37,164 nucleotides of DNA, taken from Candidatus Enterousia excrementavium (GTDB taxonomy: Bacteria; Pseudomonadota; Alphaproteobacteria; Rs-D84). The position numbers were made by a program, and so were the translations under genes. The stretch covers positions 1 to 37,164 of the forward strand of contig JADINE010000032.1 of assembly GCA_017694175.1 (NCBI GenBank), read 5' to 3'. The notes under the pieces are model-generated. The model was not told the DNA's origin and ran no database searches. It was given only the letters and a program-made list of their open reading frames with translations. Each line of letters opens with the position of its first letter. Position 1 is the first letter of the stretch. Shown piece by piece: positions 17,157 to 24,636 of this stretch.

Positions 17157-18130
17157 TTTGAATATCCTATCAGTTTTTCTGTTTGGTATCTGATAACTTT
17201 TGCCTGTTTTATATCAAAACAATCATCTGCCGACTGTCCGGTTAAATGTTCGCGCAGTGCGGCAACAACGTCACGAAATCCCAGTAAATCGCGCATAGGC
17301 GTTGTTCCAGAAAATCGAACATTTAATTCAAAACATGTTGGCCGCCCATTGTGCATGCGCAATTGTATATTTAATGGTCCAATTGGACGGAACGCTTCGC
17401 AAATTTTTAATGCCTGGTTATATATAACATTGTCAAACACAGGTTCTGCAATCATAGTTGTTCCATGTTCTAATTTGCGTTTCATAGTGATTATTTCTGT
17501 TTTACTGTTTGATTTATGCGAATAACAGGCAACTGTATATTCCGAATTATCATCCCCCAGCATTTGTTCAACCACATAGTTTTGTTTTGGTATTTGTAAA
17601 ATATCGTTTTGGTTGCATACTTTGATTATGCCATTGCTGCCTTTGCCGTTACGGGGTTTTGCTATCAGTGGAAAACCAGCCATTGCAGCCAGTTTGTTTA
17701 CAGCGTTTTTATCTGATGCATCTGCAAATAACGGATAATTGCATCCATTATTTTTTAACCACAGGCATGTTTTTAATTTATCATTACCAATTTCCAATTG
17801 ATTTGGTGTTGCAACTAAAAATTTTGCCGCGGTTTTGGATTGCAGTTCTGGTAAATGGGTTGATATTGCATATATATTTTCTTCAACCCCGGATAAAACC
17901 ATATCTATATTTTTATTATTACAAATATTTATCAGCCACGGTATAAATTTTGCATCGGCTGCCAATGGGGATACATGATATTCATCCACAAAATATTGAC
18001 CAATGGAATCATTTGTTATACACGCGCCAACAATATTCATATCTATGCCAGAATTACGCAACACGGAAACAATGCCACGGCTGACATTGCCACTGACACC
18101 CAAAACCAGAATGTTATATTTATTTGTCAT
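17153..18130 (-). CDS. ATP-grasp ligase (carbamoyl-phosphate-synthase-like)
   Basis: The 325-residue protein begins with a Rossmann-like preATP-grasp part (NILVLGVSGNVSRGIVSVLR). The ATP-grasp fold follows: PLIAKPRNGKGSNGI (ATP-binding Lys and Gly loop, about 155-170), YVVEQMLGDDNSEYTV (about 187-200), and CFELNVRFSGTTPMRD with the metal-binding Glu and Asn (about 272-285). ATP-grasp enzymes join a carboxylate to an amine or thiol through an acyl phosphate. In sugar clusters, stand-alone members of this type are thought to add amino acids or similar groups to glycans, so an amino sugar such as the product of the neighbouring WecE-like enzyme is a reasonable acceptor guess. It overlaps the upstream glycosyltransferase by 11 bp. 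Confidence 0.85.
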   Translation of the reverse strand: MTNKYNILVLGVSGNVSRGIVSVLRNSGIDMNIVGACITNDSIGQYFVDEYHVSPLAADAKFIPWLINICNNKNIDMVLSGVEENIYAISTHLPELQSKTAAKFLVATPNQLEIGNDKLKTCLWLKNNGCNYPLFADASDKNAVNKLAAMAGFPLIAKPRNGKGSNGIIKVCNQNDILQIPKQNYVVEQMLGDDNSEYTVACYSHKSNSKTEIITMKRKLEHGTTMIAEPVFDNVIYNQALKICEAFRPIGPLNIQLRMHNGRPTCFELNVRFSGTTPMRDLLGFRDVVAALREHLTGQSADDCFDIKQAKVIRYQTEKLIGYSK

Positions 18131-19487
18131 TCATCAACCCCAACAATTTTTTGCACCACTTTGTGCCCTCGTAATTATCGATGAAAAATTGATAATTAGA
18201 TTCAGCAATTTCATGCCGCAATTTTTCATCATACATTAATTTTTCAATTCCATTTATCATATCAGGAACATTATCAAACGCAAAAGGGTAATTTTCCGGC
18301 ATATATTCATGGAACGTCCACATTGGATTTTCGCGATTGATTTTAATAACGTTCGCCACCCCCAGGCTTATCAAATCAATCTGGGTCAGTGCGCTGGACA
18401 CAGGAAACGAATCAATAAACACGTCTGCGCATTTGAATATAATTTTGTAATCAGGCGTTCTTGGAATAATATGCAAACGTTGTCCAACGTCGGTTTTTTC
18501 AAATATGCTATGCAGAATATTTTGTTGTGTTATATTCAGTTTATCAGTCAACATCACGTGTCGCATATTTGGATTGCGTTCCAAAAGTGTGCGAATCATT
18601 TCAAAATATGGCGATGTATTATTATCCATATCAAAAAATTTATTTACATCAGCACCGCTGATGGTCAAAATATTATCAGGTCCCGCCCCCAGTTTTTGGC
18701 GCATGCCACTGATATCATCGTCTGAAAATTTTGGCAAACACCGTAACGGTAAATATGGCAACCCAACAACAGCTGTGTTGTTAAAACCACGTTGGACACG
18801 GGTAATTTCTGCGGTGGTGGCGGTACCTTCGAGTATTAAATCGGCAAAACTCATACCCAAAGTTGCACTGTGCGACATATGATTATAAAATAAAATTTTA
18901 ATTCCTGATTTTTGCAACATGCACAGCAACATGGCGCCAAATACATCGTCTGGGTGGGTAAAAGCCAAAACTATGCGTGGACACATGGCAATGATTTGTT
19001 TATACGCCGAATATAATTTGCGTTTGTATAAGAACATGCCCTTAAAATCGATGCCAGATACATGCGCGCGCTGTGATAAAAAATCGAAATTGTACGCTGC
19101 ATCATGTTGTGATGTTGTCAACCGTGTAAAAAATATAGCCGTTTTCCAATCGTTTGGCCATGACAAGATTATGTTTTTAATACATTCTGTGTGCCCGCCA
19201 ACATCATAAATTTCGCTGGCCAAAATCACCACAGATTTATCAGATGGTCCGGCGTGCACAACCGACAAGCCGCGCACAGCATTGCGAATATCATCATCAA
19301 TGTGTTTGGTGTCAAAATTTTTGTTTCGAGCAAATTTGTTTTGTATGTATATTATTTTGCTGGATATGTATAACACTGGAATCAAACACAGGAACAAAAA
19401 CAGTACGCCGTTACCCACACGTTTACGGCGCACTGCCCTGATACCCATGAAACGGTATTTATCGCGACACCAGCCAAACAGTTTCAT
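18120..19487 (-). CDS. GT-B glycosyltransferase with N-terminal membrane anchor
   Basis: The 455-residue protein has a basic N-terminus and one membrane helix (about 27-46, GNGVLFLFLCLIPVLYISSKI). A likely GT-B transferase follows: N-terminal domain with ILASEIYDVGGHTECIKNI (Gly-Gly loop, about 88-106) and LFYNHMSHSATLG, then a C-terminal domain with IIPRTPDYKIIFKCADVFIDSFPVSSALTQIDLISLGV. The last segment resembles the donor-binding C-terminal region of GT4/GT41-like enzymes. A role in assembling the surface glycan at the inner membrane is likely. It overlaps the aminotransferase gene by 4 nt (ATGA). Sequence conservation looks low, so the exact family is uncertain. Confidence 0.78.
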   Translation of the reverse strand: MKLFGWCRDKYRFMGIRAVRRKRVGNGVLFLFLCLIPVLYISSKIIYIQNKFARNKNFDTKHIDDDIRNAVRGLSVVHAGPSDKSVVILASEIYDVGGHTECIKNIILSWPNDWKTAIFFTRLTTSQHDAAYNFDFLSQRAHVSGIDFKGMFLYKRKLYSAYKQIIAMCPRIVLAFTHPDDVFGAMLLCMLQKSGIKILFYNHMSHSATLGMSFADLILEGTATTAEITRVQRGFNNTAVVGLPYLPLRCLPKFSDDDISGMRQKLGAGPDNILTISGADVNKFFDMDNNTSPYFEMIRTLLERNPNMRHVMLTDKLNITQQNILHSIFEKTDVGQRLHIIPRTPDYKIIFKCADVFIDSFPVSSALTQIDLISLGVANVIKINRENPMWTFHEYMPENYPFAFDNVPDMINGIEKLMYDEKLRHEIAESNYQFFIDNYEGTKWCKKLLGLMNDK

Positions 19488-20620
19488 CGTACTTTTTCCA
19501 AAAATTTGTTTGCTGTTTCAATAACACGTGCCTGATCCGATTTAGCCATATTGTAATACAGCGGCAACCGCACCAACGTATCACCAACCCGGTCTGTCAC
19601 AGACATATCCCCAGCCACGCGGCCAAATTTCTGACCGGCAGGCGACGAATGCAATGGCACATAGTGGAACACGCACATTATATCGTTATCTTTCATGTGG
19701 CGAATGAACGCACTGCGCATGGACAAATCCGGGAACCGCAGATAATACATATGTGCATTATGTGTGCAGTGCGCCGGGATAAACGGTGTGCGCACCACAG
19801 ATTTATATTGTACAAAATTGTCGTTATATATTTTCCAAGTGCGCATACGATTAGCATTAATATCGTCCATTTTTAACAGTTGTGGATATAAATACGCAGC
19901 ATTCATATCGCCCGGCAAATACGACGATCCAACGTCCACCCATGTGTATTTATCAACCTGGCCGCGGAAAAACCGACTGCGGTTAGTACCTTTTTCGCGA
20001 ATGATTTCAGCCGGTTCAACCAATTCAGGATGATTAACCAAAATTGCACCACCTTCGCCACTGGAAATATTTTTTGTTTCATGAAAAGAAAAACAGCCCA
20101 AATCACCAATCGCACCCAGCGCGCGACCCTTGTAAAAACTGCCCACAGCCTGGGCGGCATCTTCGACCACCCGCAGGTTGTGTTCACGTGCAATTTCCAT
20201 AATTTTATCCATTTCGCAACCAACGCCCGCATAATGCACAGGTGCAATTGCACGTGTTTTGGGTGTGATTGCGTCCTGTATCTTGGATTCGTCCAGATTC
20301 AATGTATCGTCGCGAATATCAACGAACACAATTTTTGCGCCACGTAATACAAACGCATTTGCAGTTGATACAAATGTGTAAGATGGGCAAATAACTTCGT
20401 CCCCGGGTTTTATATCAGATAACAACGCGGCCATTTCCAGTGCGGCTGTACCGCTGTGCACCAACAGTGCCTTTTGCGTGCCGGTGCGCTTTTCCAAAAT
20501 TTCGTTGCATAACTTGGTATATTTGCCATCCCCACTGATATGCGCAGATTTAATAGCATCCTGGATATATTTGAATTCTGTTCCCAAAAACGGTGCGCGA
20601 TTAAATAAAATTTTTTCCAT
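19484..20620 (-). CDS. wecE: dTDP-4-amino-4,6-dideoxygalactose transaminase (WecE/RffA type)
   Basis: WecE transfers an amino group from glutamate to dTDP-4-keto-6-deoxyglucose, giving dTDP-Fuc4N for surface glycans. The 378-residue protein is a DegT/DnrJ/EryC1 PLP enzyme. It follows E. coli WecE closely as I recall it: GDEVICPSYTFVSTANAFVLRGAKIVFVD, PVHYAGVGCEMD, VVEDAAQAVGS, CFSFHETKN (the Lys binds PLP), EIIREKGTNRSRFFRGQVDKYTWVDVGSSYLPGD, and VFHYVPLHSSPAGQKFG. It heads the polysaccharide operon behind TTGAAA-17-TACAAT, with AAAGGG as ribosome site. No dTDP-glucose synthesis genes (rmlA/rmlB) are in the window. Confidence 0.93.
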   Translation of the reverse strand: MEKILFNRAPFLGTEFKYIQDAIKSAHISGDGKYTKLCNEILEKRTGTQKALLVHSGTAALEMAALLSDIKPGDEVICPSYTFVSTANAFVLRGAKIVFVDIRDDTLNLDESKIQDAITPKTRAIAPVHYAGVGCEMDKIMEIAREHNLRVVEDAAQAVGSFYKGRALGAIGDLGCFSFHETKNISSGEGGAILVNHPELVEPAEIIREKGTNRSRFFRGQVDKYTWVDVGSSYLPGDMNAAYLYPQLLKMDDINANRMRTWKIYNDNFVQYKSVVRTPFIPAHCTHNAHMYYLRFPDLSMRSAFIRHMKDNDIMCVFHYVPLHSSPAGQKFGRVAGDMSVTDRVGDTLVRLPLYYNMAKSDQARVIETANKFLEKVR

Positions 20621-20646
20621 AACAATACCCTTTTAAATTTCAGGAT

Positions 20647-20675
20647 ATTGTACCCTACCTATATTGACATTTCAA
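20647..20675 (-). promoter_or_regulatory. Promoter of the polysaccharide operon
   Basis: On the minus strand, TTGAAA (20675-20670), a 17-nt spacer and TACAAT (20652-20647) precede wecE, leaving a leader of about 20 nt with AAAGGG before the ATG. The -35 lies only about 20 bp after the bamB-like stop, and no terminator separates the two units, so read-through from bamB is possible. Confidence 0.65.
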
Positions 20676-20693
20676 GATATCTGGTGAAAAAAT

Positions 20694-21422
20694 TTAATCG
20701 TTGATAACCCGGCCATTTTCGGCCGAAATTTGCTGTTTCCCAACAGTAATAATTTTGTTGTCATATGTTGGGGCAGCCTGGGCATCCACAGCCGTGCGCC
20801 AATAAACAGCGCCATCCGACGTACGAATTGCGTACAAATTACCATCAGTTGCCATAACAAACGCCACACCGTCTGTAACGATAAAAGGCACCGCCACCCC
20901 GATTTCCACGCACCATTTTTTGTCGCCTGTGATGCGATCCAGTCTGCAAAATGCATCGCCCAATCCGCCAACATATAATGCGCCATCATGCATTACCAAC
21001 GGTGCCACAATATCAACGATTGCCGCACCACCGGTCAGATTACTGCGCCGAAAAACATCGGCAATCCACATAACTTTGCGTGAATTTGGGCCAACTTTTA
21101 CAACCTCGCCCGTGGTCAGGCCGGCATAAACATAACCGTTTGCACAAATTGGCTTTTGCGTGCTGTCCACAGAATTATTTGTTGGGAAACCGCTGAAAAT
21201 TTTTCTTTCCCCGTCCCAAATAACATTGGATGAATCCTGGCTATACGGGCATTCTGTCACAGATGTATCAATTGCATCAGGTAAATTTTCGACAGTTTTA
21301 TTTAATATCTGGATATTGTTTGTGTTGAACACAGGTGTGCGTTCACCTGGCAAAATAGGATCGTGTTCGGCACACCCAGCCAACGCGAATACACACATAC
21401 ATATCACAGCAAATTTTCGCAT
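20694..21422 (-). CDS. bamB: BamB-like lipoprotein, short beta-propeller
   Basis: The 242-residue protein has a lipoprotein signal with lipobox LAGC (Cys17) and PQQ/BamB-type propeller blades: GYVYAGLTTGEVVKV, GALYVGGLGDAFCRLDRITGDKKW, and GVAFVMATDGNLYAIRTSDGAVYW. BamB is the propeller lipoprotein of the barrel-assembly (BAM) complex. Position right after a YfgM-type gene matches the E. coli yfgM-bamB order. Known BamB proteins have eight blades and about 390 residues; here only about four to five blades fit, so it is shortened or a divergent relative. The C-terminal ISAENGRVIND looks like the start of a blade that is cut off. Confidence 0.72.
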   Translation of the reverse strand: MRKFAVICMCVFALAGCAEHDPILPGERTPVFNTNNIQILNKTVENLPDAIDTSVTECPYSQDSSNVIWDGERKIFSGFPTNNSVDSTQKPICANGYVYAGLTTGEVVKVGPNSRKVMWIADVFRRSNLTGGAAIVDIVAPLVMHDGALYVGGLGDAFCRLDRITGDKKWCVEIGVAVPFIVTDGVAFVMATDGNLYAIRTSDGAVYWRTAVDAQAAPTYDNKIITVGKQQISAENGRVIND

Positions 21423-21446
21423 ATTTTTGTATCCCTGTGTTTAGTC

Positions 21447-22097
21447 CTATCTTAATGCCTGGGCGCGTGCAGAAATCATGGCCGGGGCATCTGCGTCATT
21501 TATTATCACATCCAACCATTTATCAGCATTTTTCACATCCCCCGTGGCCAGGTATTTTTGTGCCACCAACAACCGCCCTGTGTAATAATACGGCGATTTT
21601 TTAGTATCCAACGGCGCCAAATAATCTTCCACAGCGGCGGCGGTCATATCATCACCGCGCAGTGAAATGATGTGAATTCGTGCCAAATCGCGATAATCGC
21701 GCGAATTGCCATCTGATGCTAATTTTTCCAAATGTTCTATATTGTCATCCAACAAATACGCGTTGAACAAAGCCATATCAGCAGTCACCCCATCGGCGTT
21801 TTCAGCCACAGTCCGCATCGTGCCAGCATCCAAACTGTGCAAAGCCATTTCGTAATTTTGTGCATCAGCCAACTTGTGTGCGCGATGTGTACGCACCCCC
21901 ATCACGGCCACAGTCGTCGCAATCAGTATAATTAACGCGCCTGCAATGATAAAGCGGGAATATTTCTTGATAAACGCGACAGTTTTTTCATTATTAACTT
22001 CTTCCCATACTTCGCGGTACAGGGCATCTTCTGCATAATCTTCGCGTGTTTTTTTGCGTTTAGTTGTTTTATTGTTTCTTTCCAATATAGATGCCAT
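21447..22097 (-). CDS. yfgM: YfgM-family single-pass TPR-like protein (ancillary SecYEG translocon subunit type)
   Basis: The 216-residue protein has a basic N-terminal tail (NNKTTKRKKTREDYAEDALYREVWEEVNNEKTVAFIKKYSRF). One membrane helix follows (about 48-68, FIIAGALIILIATTVAVMGV) and then a periplasmic helical domain with TPR-like repeats (SPYYYTGRLLVAQKYLATGDVKNADKWLDVI). This is the layout of YfgM/DUF2133 proteins, which in E. coli associate with SecYEG and periplasmic chaperones. AGGAG is the ribosome site. It is followed 24 bp later by the bamB-like gene, and is divergent from rpoH. Confidence 0.8.
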   Translation of the reverse strand: MASILERNNKTTKRKKTREDYAEDALYREVWEEVNNEKTVAFIKKYSRFIIAGALIILIATTVAVMGVRTHRAHKLADAQNYEMALHSLDAGTMRTVAENADGVTADMALFNAYLLDDNIEHLEKLASDGNSRDYRDLARIHIISLRGDDMTAAAVEDYLAPLDTKKSPYYYTGRLLVAQKYLATGDVKNADKWLDVIINDADAPAMISARAQALR

Positions 22098-22124
22098 TTG
22101 AAAAATCTCCTGTATTATGGTGGC

Positions 22125-22152
22125 TTGATAAATCTTAATTTATTGCTATACT
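22125..22152 (+). promoter_or_regulatory. Promoter of rpoH with the start codon right behind it
   Basis: TTGATA (22125-22130), 16 nt and TATACT (22147-22152) form a good sigma70-type promoter. The rpoH ATG at 22162 begins nine bases later and no Shine-Dalgarno is visible, so the mRNA should be leaderless or nearly so. Confidence 0.68.
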
Positions 22153-22161
22153 ATAAAAGTT

Positions 22162-23073
22162 ATGAAAAAGCAAATCAAGAACGCTTTACCAGTTGTGCAA
22201 AATGAAAGTCTGGTTTCGGCCCGTGGGGTTAACGATGAAACCAGCCTGGCGCAATATATTCAAAATATCCAGAAATTCCCGATTTTATCGGCTGAACAGG
22301 AATACGAATATGCCAAAAAATGGGCCGAGCATCAGGATAAAGAGGCGGGCGAAAAATTAGTAGCCAGCCATCTGCGCATGGTTGTATCGGTTGCATACGA
22401 TTTCAAAAATTATGGCGTTCCATTTGCAGACTTGATTGCCAGCGGCAACATGGGATTAATGCAGGCGCTGCAAAAATTCGATCCGGACAAAGGGTTCAGA
22501 TTTTCCACATACGCTATGTTTTGGGTTCGTGCGGAAATATACGAAACAATTCTGCAAAATTGGTCGATAGTAAAAATCGGCACGTCTGCCAATCAAAAAC
22601 GTGTGTTTTTTGGGCTGAATCGTGCGCGCCGTGCACTGGGCATAATGGATGGCAATTTATCAGACGACCAAACAAAACAAATTGCAGATTATTTGAATGT
22701 GCCTGAAAACGATGTGCGTCGTATGTCAACACGTATGTCGGCGCGTGATGTTTCGCTGAATGCGCCGGCACATACAGACGATGATGCCCAGGATATTTTA
22801 TCCAACATGGCGGACAATAAATCCAGCCTGGAAGAAGATATGGAACAAATCGAATTTCGTCGTCGTGGATATGAATTGCTGCGCAAACATCTGGCTGAAT
22901 TGCCGGATCGCGATCGCGAAATATTGGTGGCGCGCAGACTGTCAGATCCGGTTGCAACATTGGAATCTTTGTCACAAAAATATGGCATATCACGTGAACG
23001 TGTGCGCCAAATCGAAGAACGCGCATACAATAAATTGCGCACCGCTATTTTGAAAGAAACCCAGGACGCATAA
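22162..23073 (+). CDS. rpoH: RNA polymerase heat-shock sigma factor RpoH (sigma32)
   Basis: RpoH directs RNA polymerase to heat-shock promoters. The 303-residue protein has region 1.2/2 (LAQYIQNIQKFPILSAEQEYEYAKKW; VASHLRMVVSVAYDF; DLIASGNMGLMQALQKFDPDKGFRFSTYAMFWVRAEI). The RpoH box NWSIVKIGTSANQKRVFFGLNRARR follows, which separates RpoH from RpoD and RpoS. Region 4 comes last, with the helix-turn-helix YGISRERVRQIEERAYNKLR. The normally conserved WWIRA is FWVRA here. The porin-like gene starts 1 bp after its stop codon, so the two are probably co-transcribed. Confidence 0.96.
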   Translation: MKKQIKNALPVVQNESLVSARGVNDETSLAQYIQNIQKFPILSAEQEYEYAKKWAEHQDKEAGEKLVASHLRMVVSVAYDFKNYGVPFADLIASGNMGLMQALQKFDPDKGFRFSTYAMFWVRAEIYETILQNWSIVKIGTSANQKRVFFGLNRARRALGIMDGNLSDDQTKQIADYLNVPENDVRRMSTRMSARDVSLNAPAHTDDDAQDILSNMADNKSSLEEDMEQIEFRRRGYELLRKHLAELPDRDREILVARRLSDPVATLESLSQKYGISRERVRQIEERAYNKLRTAILKETQDA

Positions 23074-23074
23074 T

Positions 23075-24103
23075 ATGCCAAAAATTACCAGTATTATTGC
23101 CACAGTTGTTTGTTTGATGTCTGTTATTCCGTGTGGGGCGCATGCCTGGCAATACGACAGCGGCCGTTTTGGGCTGAAAATCACAGGGTACGGCACAGGC
23201 GGTGTATTGGAACCTGATTTTGAAAAGCCGACTTTTATTGGCGATTGGCGCGTTCGTGCAGAAATGGATTACATGGCCACAGATAATAATACATTTGGGC
23301 TGGTGTACGCCATCGATGCGGCCGCTGTTGACGAAGATAAATTCCTGCGCGAAGGCTTCACATACTGGCAAAACCGTAAAATTGGCCGTGTTGAATTGGG
23401 ATTAACGGATTCAATTGCGCGCAAATTAGGGGTCGGATTGCCTGATGTTGGTGGTCTGCGTGTGAATGATAAACCATTGTTTTATAAAAAAATCACGCCA
23501 AATGGCCCGGTTATTTCCGATACTACATTAACCACAGGGCGGGGTGGATTGCGTTTGAATTACGCAACAATGCCAATTGGTGCGGCGCAATATGGGATTT
23601 CTGTGGCCGGATTAACGGATAAATATGATTACGCGGTGGATGCGGCCGTAAAATTCCGTCAGCCATCGGGCAAAGTAAAAACTGCATACACAATTGGTGC
23701 ATCGTTTATGTCGCGCCCGGATGGATACAGAACAGATGCGTATACTCCGCGCGTGTATGCCGATTGGCGCGCGCAAATGTCTGCGGGCGTGAATGTGCAA
23801 TATAACAGTTGGATGTTTGGCACGACGGCGCGTCTTGTATACGATGAAAATCCGATTGGCCCAATATCAGACGGCTTGGCGGTTGGTACTGGGCTAAGTT
23901 ATGATATTTTGAATTACAGTTTATCGTTAACATATATCTTTTCAGACACAGGCGTATGGAATCGCGATGTTGATGATTATATGGATCATACCGCAATTGC
24001 ATCATTCAGGTATAAGTACAGCGAAAATGTGGATATGTGGGCATCATTGGGCATGACAACAGAAACACCATTTGTCGCCGTCGGATTGCGATTGACGTTC
24101 TAA
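23075..24103 (+). CDS. Porin-like outer-membrane beta-barrel protein
   Basis: The 342-residue protein has a signal peptide (MPKITSIIATVVCLMSVIPCGAHA|WQ) and a run of amphipathic strands with Tyr/Gly pairs to the C-terminus. It ends in a strand closing with Phe (VAVGLRLTF), the signal read by the BAM complex. Segments such as RVRAEMDYMATDNNTFGLVYAID and GRVELGLTDSIARKLGVGLPDVGG resemble gram-negative trimeric porins. It likely forms a general diffusion channel; the substrate cannot be read. It directly follows rpoH, an unusual partner that may place an envelope protein under the same control. The stop codon is followed without any gap by the heptamer array at 24104. Confidence 0.82.
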   Translation: MPKITSIIATVVCLMSVIPCGAHAWQYDSGRFGLKITGYGTGGVLEPDFEKPTFIGDWRVRAEMDYMATDNNTFGLVYAIDAAAVDEDKFLREGFTYWQNRKIGRVELGLTDSIARKLGVGLPDVGGLRVNDKPLFYKKITPNGPVISDTTLTTGRGGLRLNYATMPIGAAQYGISVAGLTDKYDYAVDAAVKFRQPSGKVKTAYTIGASFMSRPDGYRTDAYTPRVYADWRAQMSAGVNVQYNSWMFGTTARLVYDENPIGPISDGLAVGTGLSYDILNYSLSLTYIFSDTGVWNRDVDDYMDHTAIASFRYKYSENVDMWASLGMTTETPFVAVGLRLTF

Positions 24104-24166
24104 ATAACAGATAACAGAGAACAGATAACAGAGAACAGATAACAGAGTACAGAGAACAGATAACAG
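24104..24166 (+). repeat. Array of nine 7-bp repeats (left arm)
   Basis: Nine uninterrupted heptamers: ATAACAG x5, AGAACAG x3 and AGTACAG x1. Only the second and third bases vary. The array starts at the base after the porin stop codon and ends two bases before the stop codon of the four-helix-bundle gene. It is inverted relative to 24539-24636. Confidence 0.95.
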
Positions 24167-24167
24167 A

Positions 24168-24518
24168 TTAAATTTGTTTGATTGTTTTGGCTGTTTTTAC
24201 CAGTATTTTTGTTATTTCATTACATTCGGCAAATATGCTGTTAAATTCTGTGACTGTTATGTATTCTGAATCTTTTAATAATTCTAGCCAATATTGGGTT
24301 TCTGAGGCCTCTTTCAACGCTATATAAACCTTGGCCAGAAAATCGTTTTTACTGATTGCACATTCGGCCTCTGCTAAATTTGCACCAATACTTGTTCCCG
24401 AACGCAGGATTTGCTTGGACAGTACATATTCTTGCTTTACGTCCATCAGGTATTTAGATAGCTTAATAATTCGCAAAGCGAAACTTTTACTTTTATTTCT
24501 TGCAATACCAGATTGCAT
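24168..24518 (-). CDS. Four-helix-bundle protein of the S23/bAvd family
   Basis: I take ATG 24518 (MQSGIARNKSKSFALRI, 116 residues), which has GAGGGGG upstream and a family-like N-terminus. The track's 24533 start adds five residues and has a poor ribosome site. The core SKQILRSGTSIGANLAEAECAISKNDFLAKVYIALKEASETQYWLELL is the hallmark of the four-helix-bundle family that includes proteins encoded in 23S rRNA intervening sequences. The fold is shared with the Avd accessory protein of diversity-generating retroelements. No reverse transcriptase, template repeat or rRNA gene is nearby. The gene fills the space between two inverted heptamer arrays. The cellular role of stand-alone members is not known. 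Confidence 0.9.
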   Translation of the reverse strand: MQSGIARNKSKSFALRIIKLSKYLMDVKQEYVLSKQILRSGTSIGANLAEAECAISKNDFLAKVYIALKEASETQYWLELLKDSEYITVTEFNSIFAECNEITKILVKTAKTIKQI

Positions 24519-24538
24519 CCCCAACCCCCTCATCCACT

Positions 24539-24636
24539 CTGTTCTCTGTACTCTGTTCTCTGTTCTCTGTACTCTGTTCTCTGTTATCTGTTATCTGTTC
24601 TCTGTTCTCTGTTATCTGTTCTCTGTTATCTGTTCT
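24539..24636 (-). repeat. Array of fourteen 7-bp repeats (right arm, inverted)
   Basis: On the plus strand, fourteen uninterrupted heptamers: CTGTTCT x8, CTGTTAT x4 and CTGTACT x2, i.e. the reverse complements of the same three variants found at 24104-24166. A degenerate unit CTATTTT follows. Units 2-5, counted from the outer end, are in the same order as units 2-5 of the left arm, giving a 34-bp perfect inverted repeat. The outer end encodes the last residues and the stop codon of virD4. Confidence 0.95.

Larger units (their letters stand above)
24104..24636. mobile_element. Candidate inserted unit: heptamer arm - four-helix gene - inverted heptamer arm
   Basis: The 533-bp unit replaces the whole intergenic space between two convergent genes: its left end abuts the porin stop codon and its right end supplies the virD4 stop codon. 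Arms of the same repeat in opposite orientation around one small gene suggest a mobile or formerly mobile cassette. No transposase or target duplication is visible, so mobility is inference. Confidence 0.35.

Noticed and set aside
24168-24518. Avd subunit of a diversity-generating retroelement
   Set aside because: The fold is related, but there is no reverse transcriptase, no template/variable repeat pair and no C-type-lectin target gene in the window.
24104-24636. CRISPR array
   Set aside because: The repeats are 7 bp and contiguous without spacers, the two arrays are inverted to each other, and no cas gene is present.
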